From NCBI RefSeq assembly GCF_000372525.1, contig NZ_AQUR01000102.1, positions 199,733 through 263,732 of the forward strand: a stretch of DNA of 64,000 bases. Direction: 5' to 3'. Origin of the DNA: Cupriavidus neocaledonicus. Its GTDB lineage: Bacteria; Pseudomonadota; Gammaproteobacteria; Burkholderiales; Burkholderiaceae. Numbering within the stretch: the stretch's first letter is position 1; each line of letters begins with the position of its first letter. Under the pieces are notes generated by a model, which saw only the letters and a list, made by a program, of their open reading frames with translations, searched no databases and was not told where the DNA came from. Below, one piece after another: positions 17,263 through 24,553 of this stretch. The translations under genes and the position numbers were made by a program.

Positions 17263-18297
17263 ATGAGCGACAGCGAAAAGAACCTCGAGGCGACCCGGCG
17301 CAAGCTGGACGAGGCGCGCAAGCGCGGCGAGGTGCCGCGCAGCAGCGACGTCACCTCGGCGGTGGTGTTTCTCGGCGTGCTGGCGGGGCTGTGGCTGCTG
17401 GGCCGGTATTTCGTGCGGCTGTTCCAGGCCTTGTGGCACAGCGCCATGGGCAGCGTGCCGCAGCACCTGGCCGACCAGCAGATGCTGGTGCTGGGCGAGG
17501 CCGCGGCGCGCTTGCTGCTGATGGGCGTGCTGCCGATCGTGGCGCTGGCGCTGGTGTGCGGCATCGTCGGCGCGTTCCTGCAGGTGGGACCGCTGGTGGC
17601 GTTCGAGCAGATCAAGCCGGACCTGGCGCGGCTGAACCCGGCCGAGGGCCTGAAGCGCATGTTCGCCGTGCGCAACCTGGTGAACCTGGCCAAGATCCTG
17701 GTCAAGATCCTGCTGCTGGCCGGGCTGGTCTATGTGCTGGCACTGGGCGCGATCGAGGATGGGGTGCGCACCGGCTATGCCCGCCCGGCGGAAATCCTGC
17801 TGCTGGTCGCCTACATCATCCTGCGCATGTGTTGCTGGGCCGCCGTGATCTACCTGGTGATGGCGGTGGTGGACTACGTGCACGAGCGCCACCAGTTCAT
17901 GAAGCGCCAGCGCATGAGCGTCGAGGAGTACCGCCGCGAATACAAGGAGACCCAGGGCGACCCGATCATGGCCGGGCGCCGCCGCGCGGCGTTCTTCGAG
18001 GCCGCGTTCTTCGGCGTCAGCGAACGGGTGCGGGTGTCGACCGCGGTGGTGTATTCCACCCAGTACGCGGTGGCGCTGCGCTACGACGGGCCCGGTACGC
18101 TGCCGCGGGTGGTGGCCAAGGGCAGCGGCCAGGTGGCGGCACGCATTCGTCAGGCCGCGGCGGACTACCTGGTGCCGTCGGCGTTCGATTCGGACCTGGC
18201 GCAGCGGCTGTACCTGAACGTGCCGCTGGACCGGTTTATCGACCGGACCTTGTTCGAGCGGGTGGCGGAGTTGATGCGGTGGGCGAAGGGGGAGTGA
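17263..18297 (+). CDS. sctU: Type III secretion switch protein SctU lacking the NPTH autocleavage motif
   Basis: 344 residues, normal SctU length. The N-terminal part has four membrane segments and the lead-in NLEATRRKLDEARKRGEVPR. The linker MSVEEYRREYKETQGDP is conserved. At the position where SctU/FlhB proteins have N-P-T-H, this protein has S265-T-Q-Y (context STAVVYSTQYAVALRYDG). The Asn whose cyclisation drives self-cleavage and the Pro are both missing. The C-terminal domain is otherwise complete (YLNVPLDRFIDRTLFERVAE), so it is not a frameshift product. In the family, cleavage at N-P allows the switch from needle to translocator export. Confidence 0.93.
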   Translation: MSDSEKNLEATRRKLDEARKRGEVPRSSDVTSAVVFLGVLAGLWLLGRYFVRLFQALWHSAMGSVPQHLADQQMLVLGEAAARLLLMGVLPIVALALVCGIVGAFLQVGPLVAFEQIKPDLARLNPAEGLKRMFAVRNLVNLAKILVKILLLAGLVYVLALGAIEDGVRTGYARPAEILLLVAYIILRMCCWAAVIYLVMAVVDYVHERHQFMKRQRMSVEEYRREYKETQGDPIMAGRRRAAFFEAAFFGVSERVRVSTAVVYSTQYAVALRYDGPGTLPRVVAKGSGQVAARIRQAAADYLVPSAFDSDLAQRLYLNVPLDRFIDRTLFERVAELMRWAKGE

Positions 18298-18346
18298 GTT
18301 GGGGTGGGTTGGGGTGGATCGGGCATGTCCACGCTGCGGGTTTTCT

Positions 18347-18465
18347 CCCCTCTCCCGCTTGCGGGAGAGGGGCGGGGGTGAGGGCGGGCGTTGGCAATAG
18401 CGACGGCCTTCACTTCGTTGATGCTCCGGCCCTCACCCCAACCCTCTCCCGCAAGCGGGAGAGGG
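18347..18465. repeat. REPIN-like inverted hairpin pair
   Basis: Hairpin 1 (18347-18372) has 12-bp arms CCCCTCTCCCGC around TT. Hairpin 2 (18442-18465) has the same arms (CCCTCTCCCGC) around AA. GGTGAGGG beside the first and CCCTCACC beside the second face each other, so the whole unit of about 120 bp is one large inverted repeat. It sits between the convergent sctU and luxR-type genes. This is the layout of REP-doublet elements; it may also act as a two-way transcription stop. Confidence 0.75.
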
Positions 18466-18538
18466 GGTACGCAGTCGGTCGAGCCAAGGCTAAGGCGATA
18501 GCCAAAGTTCGGCCAAAACTCAAGCCAAAACCATCAAA

Positions 18539-19525
18539 CTAAGCCGCAATCACCCCCGCCGCATCCTTCTCCCTGTCCACTGACAGCGGTACCCCCGGCG
18601 GCCGCAGCAGCGTTGCCGCGCTGGCCAGCTGCACGCGGTTGCGCACGCCGAAGTGGCTGCGCAGCCGGCGCATGTGGTAATCCACGTTGAAGATCGACAT
18701 GTCCATGCGCCGCGCGATCTCCTTGTCCGACAGGCCCTGCGCCAGGCAGGCGAGGATATCGCGCTGCACGTCGGACAGGCCTTCGCGATGGCGGCCGGCA
18801 AATGCGGGGATCTCGACGTGGCAGGTCAGGAACTCATGCAGCGCCAGCCCCATCGCCAGCGCCTGCCCCACCACCGAATCGCCGATCCAGCGCCGGCTTT
18901 CGATGCCTGACATAAAGCTGATCAGCACGAACTCGCTGTTGCCCGGCATCGGCAGGTTGAGGAAGATGCCGCTGCGCACGCCGGCATCGCGCAGGTCCTC
19001 CAGGAAGCGGCGACGGCGCAGCGGCGGCACGTTGCCCAGCGGCGTCTGCGCCAGGTCGTCGGCATCCCACACGGTGGGCAGGCAGAACGTGCCCGGCTGC
19101 GGCGTGCGCGGGTCGATCTCGTAGTAGCGCTCGCGGAAATAGCGCTCGCGCCAGCCCGGCGGGGAATAGCTTTCAAAGAACGTGCGCGGCTGCAGCTGGC
19201 CGCCGACATGGGCGGCGGTGGCGTAGCCCAGCCAGTCGAAGCCGATCGCGCGGATGGCGGACTGCATCACGGCGCTGCGGCCTTCGTGGGTGGGCTCGGC
19301 CTGCAGCGCAGTCACCAGGCCGGGGGTGGCGCCGTGGCGCACGCGCTGCCTGACCGGCACCAGGTGGCGCTCGCCGAATACCTTGATGCCGTTGTTGGCC
19401 ACCAGCGCCGGCGCGATGCCGGGAGCGGGGGCCGGGCGGGCCGTGGGGCGTGCGGTGGTTGCTGCGGTGCCATGCCCGGACGCCCCCGCGTCACGGTACG
19501 GCACGACTTCCACATCTTTGATCAT
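18539..19525 (-). CDS. LuxR-family regulator with autoinducer-binding domain (solo)
   Basis: 328 residues from ATG 19525, chosen because GGAGG lies 6 bases before it; the frame is open further upstream. Residues about 75-240 match the autoinducer-binding fold (IGFDWLGYATAAH; W and Y residues in SPPGWRERYFRERYYEIDPR). The C-terminal NarL/LuxR helix-turn-helix is clear: DVQRDILACLAQGLSDKEIA and then FNVDYHMRRLRSHFGVRN. No luxI-type synthase is in the window, so it is a solo regulator here. It adjoins the T3SS cluster and is the best local candidate for control of the shared promoter boxes, which is inference. Confidence 0.85.
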   Translation of the reverse strand: MIKDVEVVPYRDAGASGHGTAATTARPTARPAPAPGIAPALVANNGIKVFGERHLVPVRQRVRHGATPGLVTALQAEPTHEGRSAVMQSAIRAIGFDWLGYATAAHVGGQLQPRTFFESYSPPGWRERYFRERYYEIDPRTPQPGTFCLPTVWDADDLAQTPLGNVPPLRRRRFLEDLRDAGVRSGIFLNLPMPGNSEFVLISFMSGIESRRWIGDSVVGQALAMGLALHEFLTCHVEIPAFAGRHREGLSDVQRDILACLAQGLSDKEIARRMDMSIFNVDYHMRRLRSHFGVRNRVQLASAATLLRPPGVPLSVDREKDAAGVIAA

Positions 19526-19908
19526 GTAGGCCTCCGACAACGAGTCTTGGCGTGCGACCACGGCCTTGTGAGCCGGTCCACGCGCGCAAACGGGGCTGGC
19601 CTGCGCGGCGGCACTGCGGGGCGCGGCGCGTCGTGCCGGTCGTGGCGGTCCGCCGATGCTGCACGGCGGCCGGCCATCGCCAGCGCGTATCGCGGCTGCG
19701 CTGCATTGCCGTCGAGCTGGCAAGCCCGACATACTGCTGACCCGAATCCCGTCGGAAGGACTGGCGTGCCCGCGTGGGGCCGCCTTGATTGTTGTTGTTT
19801 TTGCGCGCCGCGGCGCCGGACCGCGGCGATGTCATGCTGGCAGTTGTCGCCGGCTTCTGTCGATTTCCGGCGGCGGCATCCCTGCCGCGCGTAGGGTTTT
19901 TGCCGTCG
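19526..19908. other. Intergenic region before the LuxR-type gene
   Basis: 383 bases with the leader of the leftward luxR-type gene and the tail of the leftward MFS gene. Apart from the luxR ribosome site I see no convincing ORF, terminator hairpin or shared T3SS box in it. Confidence 0.5.
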
Positions 19909-21222
19909 CTAAGCTTCCAGCGCCTTGCCGCGCGTTTCCGGCAACGTCAGCGCGGCCAGGATCAGCACGCCATACGCGGCCGCGGCGAAGATGCCGATGG
20001 CGTGGCCCAGCGACATCTGCTGGCTGACATGGCCGATCAGGAACGGGAAGAACGCGCCGATGGCACGGCCCACGTTGTAGCAGAAGCCCTGGCCAGAGCC
20101 GCGCACGCTGGTCGGGAACAGCTCGGTCAGGAACGCGCCCATGCCGGCGAAGATGCCCGAGGCGAAGAAGCCCAGCGGAAAGCCCAGCAGCAGCATCACG
20201 GTGTCGTTGACGGGGATGTGCGTGTAGGCCAGCGCGATCGTCATCGAGCCCAGCGCGAACAGGATGAAGTTGCGCTTGCGCCCGATGCGGTCGGTCAGGT
20301 AGGCGCTGGTGACATAGCCGATATAGGAGCCGACGATCACCATCGCCAGGTAGCCGCCGGTGCCCAGCACGGTCAGGCCGCGCTCGGTCTTGAGGAAGGT
20401 CGGCAGCCAGGTGGTGATGGCGTAGTAGCCGCCCTGGGCGCCGGTGGTCAGCAGCGCCGCGCGCAGCGTGATGCTGAGCAGGCGCGGCGAGAAGATCGCG
20501 GCGAACGAGGTCTTTTCGCTGGCCTGGGCTTCGCGGGCCTTGTGCTCGGTATAGACCTCGGGCTCCTTGACCAGGCGGCGCAGCACCATCACGAACAGCG
20601 CCGGCAGCAGCCCGATCAGGAACAGCACGCGCCACGCGGTCTCGGCGGGCAGCAGCGAGAACACCAGCGCGTAGAGCAGCGCCGCCAGCCCCCAGCCCAC
20701 GGCCCAGCCGGCCTGCACCATGCCCACGGCCTTGCCGCGGTCCTGCGCGCGGATGGCTTCGCCGATCAGCACCGCGCCGGCGGTCCATTCGCCGCCGAAG
20801 CCGAAGCCCATCAGCGCGCGCGCCACCAGCAGCTGTTCATAGTTCTGCGCCAGCCCGCACAGGAAGGTGAAGAAGGCAAACCACAGGATGGTCAGCTGCA
20901 GCGTGCGCACGCGGCCGATGCGGTCGGACAGGATGCCGGCGACCCAGCCGCCCGCGGCCGAGGTCAGCAGCGTGGCGGTGCCGATAAAGCCCGCGTCGGC
21001 GCGGCTGATGCCCCAGGTGGCGATCAGCGTGGGGATGACGAAGCTCAGGAACTGCGTGTCCATGGCGTCGAGCGCGTAGCCGACCTTGCAGCTCCAGAAG
21101 GTGCGGCGCTCATTGGCGCTGATGTCGCGGTACCAGGAGAAGAAGCCGCGCGAAGGGGCGGCCTCGCTGCTGGCGGGTGACGATGGCTGGGGGCTCTGGA
21201 TACTGCCGATCTGCGTTTCCAT
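19909..21222 (-). CDS. MFS transporter, carboxylate/aromatic-acid:H+ symporter type
   Basis: 437 residues, GAGAGGAAT before ATG 21222. Twelve membrane segments are expected. The MFS loop motif appears as GILSDRIGRVRTLQL between helices 2 and 3, and again as YLTDRIGRKRNFILF between helices 8 and 9. RALMGFGFGGEWTAGAVLI resembles the SHS/JEN-type lactate, sialate and aromatic acid carriers. A substrate cannot be set from sequence. It lies alone between the LuxR-type regulator and a divergent exported protein. Confidence 0.85.
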   Translation of the reverse strand: METQIGSIQSPQPSSPASSEAAPSRGFFSWYRDISANERRTFWSCKVGYALDAMDTQFLSFVIPTLIATWGISRADAGFIGTATLLTSAAGGWVAGILSDRIGRVRTLQLTILWFAFFTFLCGLAQNYEQLLVARALMGFGFGGEWTAGAVLIGEAIRAQDRGKAVGMVQAGWAVGWGLAALLYALVFSLLPAETAWRVLFLIGLLPALFVMVLRRLVKEPEVYTEHKAREAQASEKTSFAAIFSPRLLSITLRAALLTTGAQGGYYAITTWLPTFLKTERGLTVLGTGGYLAMVIVGSYIGYVTSAYLTDRIGRKRNFILFALGSMTIALAYTHIPVNDTVMLLLGFPLGFFASGIFAGMGAFLTELFPTSVRGSGQGFCYNVGRAIGAFFPFLIGHVSQQMSLGHAIGIFAAAAYGVLILAALTLPETRGKALEA

Positions 21223-21619
21223 GCATTCCTCTCGTGCGATGTCTGGCTCGGCCTGGCAGCGCGCGCTGCGCGGCGCTTGCCTTGTGGTGCCGGCATGCGT
21301 TGCCGGCTACCGCTGGCGCATATCGATGGCGGGTATCGATGGCGCGGCGGCACGCGGTTGCAGCGCCTCCTGCGGTGCGCCCGCTGACTGCATTCTTGAA
21401 AGGCACGGCAGCCCGCGTCCAACTAGTTTTTCGGGCGGCGGCCGATAAGAAAAATTGATTCCTGTGCTGAAAGCCCGTCAATGCGCGGCTGGCGCGGGCC
21501 TGGCCCGTGGCGCCATCGCCACGGCCCGCGGGTTTTCCCCGATGCGGCGGCGGCGCGCGGGCCGCACCCGCGAGGGCATAAGCATACGGCGCGCCAGCGC
21601 ATGCGGGTTGGCCGCGGGC

Positions 21620-21678
21620 CTACGGAAACCCGTAGGGCGGGCCGCGCGCGCACGGCGGCTACGAGCCTTCGGTAATGG
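21620..21678 (+). promoter_or_regulatory. Two T3SS-type regulon boxes before the SRPBCC gene
   Basis: Box 1 (21620-21636) is the palindrome CTACGGAAACCCGTAGG. Box 2 (21659-21678) is CTACGAGCCTTCGGTAATGG and aligns with the sctV box. TAGGCT, 20 bases after box 2, is a possible -10. Box 2 ends 65 bases before ATG 21744. The upstream gap (21223-21619) otherwise shows only the MFS leader and no credible gene. Confidence 0.6.
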
Positions 21679-21743
21679 CATACGCCGCCGCGCTCGGCTA
21701 GGCTTGCAGCCATTGTCCCGACCCTGCGCGAGCCGCCTTGCCG

Positions 21744-22349
21744 ATGCCCAGCCTTGCCCGCCTGACCTTGTCCTCGCTCCGGCTCGCCGTGCCTGCGCTG
21801 CTGCTCGCGTGGCAGGCGCCTGCGCACGCGCAGCTGATCCCGGTGGAGCGCTCGGTCGAGGTGCAGGCGGATCCGGCACGCGTCTGGGACCTGGCCGGCG
21901 GCTACTGCGCGGTGCCGGACTGGGACACCGTCTACAAGGACTGCCGCGTGGTGCTGGGCAGCGGCAGCCCGGGCACGGTGCGCCGCATGGCCCACCGGGC
22001 CGGCGGCCTGCCGGCGGTCGACGTGCTGACCGACAGGGGGCCGTACTCCTACAGCTACCGCAAGCTCTCCAGCCATACGCGCGGGCGGCTGCAGGCCACG
22101 CCGGGGCCGGACGTGGGCACCACGCGCGTGACCTGGCAGGTGTGGCTGGACCCGTCGGCGGTGCCCGACGGCGCGCGCGCGGAGTACCCGGCTGCGCTGG
22201 GCGACGACCTGCTTGCCGCGCTGCAGCGCATGAAGGCGCAGGCGGAAGCCGCGCAGCAAGAAGCCGAGGAAGCGGCCGCGCGCGGCCCGGCGCTGATCCC
22301 GCCGCGCCAGGCCCCGACGCCGTCGCAGCCGTCGCCGCTGGGGGCGTGA
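21744..22349 (+). CDS. Exported SRPBCC (polyketide cyclase/START-like) protein
   Basis: 201 residues from ATG 21744. A Sec signal (LRLAVPALLLAWQAPAHAQ) is followed by an SRPBCC fold starting at IPVERSVEVQADPARVWDL. The Ala/Glu/Gln-rich and proline-rich C-terminus (from about residue 160) is low-complexity. SRPBCC proteins bind hydrophobic ligands; the ligand here is unknown. Export and the T3SS-type promoter boxes upstream suggest a role linked to the secretion system, which is inference. Confidence 0.75.
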   Translation: MPSLARLTLSSLRLAVPALLLAWQAPAHAQLIPVERSVEVQADPARVWDLAGGYCAVPDWDTVYKDCRVVLGSGSPGTVRRMAHRAGGLPAVDVLTDRGPYSYSYRKLSSHTRGRLQATPGPDVGTTRVTWQVWLDPSAVPDGARAEYPAALGDDLLAALQRMKAQAEAAQQEAEEAAARGPALIPPRQAPTPSQPSPLGA

Positions 22350-22490
22350 GCGCGGCGGGTCCCGATGCCGCACCGCGGCGGGGCACGCGCCCGGGCGCCG
22401 CTTTCAAACGCTTGTTTGCCACCGTGTGATCGCGTAGATTCTGTCGCTCACCATGCCGACGCCGCAGCGCCCGGCCCGCATCCATCGCCC

Positions 22491-23450
22491 ATGAACCTGC
22501 GCTTTCTCGAAACCTTTGTCTGGGTGGCCCGCCTGCGCAGCTTCCGGCTGACCGCGGAGAAGCTGTTCAGCACGCAGGCCTCGATTTCCAGCCGCATCGC
22601 CGTGCTGGAGGAAGACCTGGGGGTCAAGCTGTTCCTGCGCGATTCGCGCGGCGTCACGCTGACGCCGGAGGGCCAGCGCGTGCTGGAGTATGCCGAGAAG
22701 ATGGTCAACACCATGCACCATATGCGGCAGTCGCTCGACCGTTCGCGCGCCATCGCGGGGCGGGTGCGCATCGGCGCGATGGACTCGGTGATCCATACCT
22801 GGCTGTCGACCGTGGTCAAGCGCGCCATGCAGGCCTATCCGGCGCTCGAAATCGAGCTGACCGCCGATGCCGCGCTGAACCTGTGCGACCAGCTGCAGAA
22901 GGGCTATCTCGACGTGATCTTCCAGACCGACCTGCTGCGGCTGGAAACGGTGCGCAATGTCGAGCTGGCGCGCTACCCGATCCGCTGGATCGTCGCCACC
23001 GGCTCCGCCTGTGACCGGCCCTATGCCTCGCTCGATGAACTGGCCGCCGAGCGCGTCATCACCTTCGTCAAGAATTCGCGCCCGCACCAGGACATACTGA
23101 GCCTGTTCCACCTGAACGGCGTGGCCTCGCCGCGCATCAACTGCGTGAACTCGGTGGCGGCGATGACACGGCTGATCGGCGACGGCTTCGGCATCGGCGC
23201 GGTGCCGCCGGCACTGGTGCGCAAGGAGCTGGCCGACGGCACGCTGTCGGTGGTGGACGTGGAGAACCATCCGCCCGCGCTCGATATCGTCGCCTCGTGG
23301 CGCATCGGCGCGGGGCTGGAGGTCAACGAGTCGATCGTCGGGCTGGCCACCGGCGTGGTGGCGGAATTCTGCGCCGAGGTCGGCGAGGACATGGCGGTGC
23401 CGGTGCAGCCGCCGGCGGCGGCGTCGGCGGCACCCCACGCGGGCTCGTAG
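22491..23450 (+). CDS. LysR-type transcriptional regulator
   Basis: 319 residues from ATG 22491; the standard N-terminus MNLRFLETFVWVARLRSF sets the start. The winged helix-turn-helix (LTAEKLFSTQASISSRIAVLE) is followed by a substrate-binding domain. It lies 120 bases before, and in the same direction as, the DUF1445 gene, so it is a candidate regulator of that gene and of the giant gene. LysR genes commonly neighbour DUF1445 genes. Its inducer is unknown. Confidence 0.9.
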   Translation: MNLRFLETFVWVARLRSFRLTAEKLFSTQASISSRIAVLEEDLGVKLFLRDSRGVTLTPEGQRVLEYAEKMVNTMHHMRQSLDRSRAIAGRVRIGAMDSVIHTWLSTVVKRAMQAYPALEIELTADAALNLCDQLQKGYLDVIFQTDLLRLETVRNVELARYPIRWIVATGSACDRPYASLDELAAERVITFVKNSRPHQDILSLFHLNGVASPRINCVNSVAAMTRLIGDGFGIGAVPPALVRKELADGTLSVVDVENHPPALDIVASWRIGAGLEVNESIVGLATGVVAEFCAEVGEDMAVPVQPPAAASAAPHAGS

Positions 23451-23569
23451 TCATCGGATTCCTTTATCGCGCTCGATCCGAAAGATTTGTTGGACGCCGG
23501 CGCCGGCGGGCGCCCAGAATCGGCAGGTCAACCCGACTTTGCGCGCCGCCCGGCGCCCGCCTGCCGACC

Positions 23570-24373
23570 ATGAACCAGCCGCTCCAGCACGCCGCCTCGC
23601 TCCTGCCCGAAGACCCCGCCGCACTGCGCCAGCTGATCCGCGCGGGCCGCTACCGCGGTCACACCAGCGGCCTGGCGCGCGGCCACGTGCAGGCCAATAT
23701 CGTGATCCTGACGCGCGACTGGGCCTATGACTTCCTGCAGTTCTGCGCGCTCAACCGCAAGGCCTGCCCGCTGATCGACGTGACCGATCCGGGCGACCCG
23801 GTGTTCCGCAACCTCGGTCGCGATGTCGACATCCGCACCGACGTGCCGATGTACCGGGTCTACCGCGATGGCAACGCCTACCACGAGACCACCGGCATCA
23901 CCGAGCTGTGGCGCGACGACTTCGTCGCCTTTGCGATCGGCTGCTCGTTCTCCTTCGAGCAGGCGCTGCTGGCGGCCAATGTGCCGCTCAAGCACATCAA
24001 CCTGGGCCGCAACGTCGCCATGTACCGCACCGCGATCGAGACCCGCCCGGCGGGCCGGCTGTCGGGCAAGCTGGTGGTATCGATGCGCCCGCTCAAGGCC
24101 GCCGACGCGATCCTGGCCACCGAGATCACCGCGCGCTATCCCGATGTGCACGGCGCGCCCGTGCATATCGGCGACCCGCGGCTGATCGGCATCGAGGATA
24201 TCGAATCGCCCGACTACGGCGATGCGGTCCCGCTCGACGCCGATGAAATCCCGGTGTTCTGGGCCTGCGGCGTCACGCCGCAGGCGGTGATCCGCGAGGC
24301 ACGGCCCGCGATCTGCATCACTCATGCGCCGGGCTGCATGCTGGTGACCGACCTCGACAACAACCGCCTGTAG
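23570..24373 (+). CDS. DUF1445 putative hydro-lyase / D-glutamate cyclase N-terminal-type protein
   Basis: 267 residues, the usual length for this family. Diagnostic segments are RGHTSGLARGHVQANIVILT, WAYDFLQFCALNRKACPLID, IGCSFSFEQAL, PVFWACGVTPQAV and a C-terminal ITHAPGCMLVTDL. In mammals the same domain is fused to DUF4392 in mitochondrial D-glutamate cyclase, which converts D-glutamate to 5-oxo-D-proline. Here the next gene encodes two DUF4392-type domains, so the two products together recreate that enzyme architecture. A GTTGG element followed after 21 bases by CAGAATCGG (around 23489-23523) resembles the promoter of the giant gene. Confidence 0.9.
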   Translation: MNQPLQHAASLLPEDPAALRQLIRAGRYRGHTSGLARGHVQANIVILTRDWAYDFLQFCALNRKACPLIDVTDPGDPVFRNLGRDVDIRTDVPMYRVYRDGNAYHETTGITELWRDDFVAFAIGCSFSFEQALLAANVPLKHINLGRNVAMYRTAIETRPAGRLSGKLVVSMRPLKAADAILATEITARYPDVHGAPVHIGDPRLIGIEDIESPDYGDAVPLDADEIPVFWACGVTPQAVIREARPAICITHAPGCMLVTDLDNNRL

Positions 24374-24393
24374 CCAGGCTGTCCTTGCGGGCC

Positions 24394-24438
24394 CTACGAA
24401 TTCCCATAGTTGGCCTGCGCCGCCGGCGCGCGCAGAAT
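24394..24438 (+). promoter_or_regulatory. T3SS-type regulon box and -10 before the giant gene
   Basis: Box CTACGAATTCCCATAGTTGG (24394-24413) aligns with the sctV and SRPBCC boxes. CAGAAT at 24433-24438 lies 19 bases downstream and could be the -10. The 5' leader to ATG 24554 is about 110 bases. Confidence 0.55.
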
Positions 24439-24553
24439 CGGCGCGCATGATGCCCGCGGCTTGTCCGCTGCTTGCGCGTGGCCCCGGCCACCCAGGGCAT
24501 CGGCAACCGTCTGACCTGCCGGCAGGCGCCGGCGTCGCCAGGAGACTTGCGTC

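Noticed and set aside
18298..18542. Possible small proteins in the gap after sctU
   Set aside because: The translated frames are dominated by the hairpin repeats and have no ribosome site.
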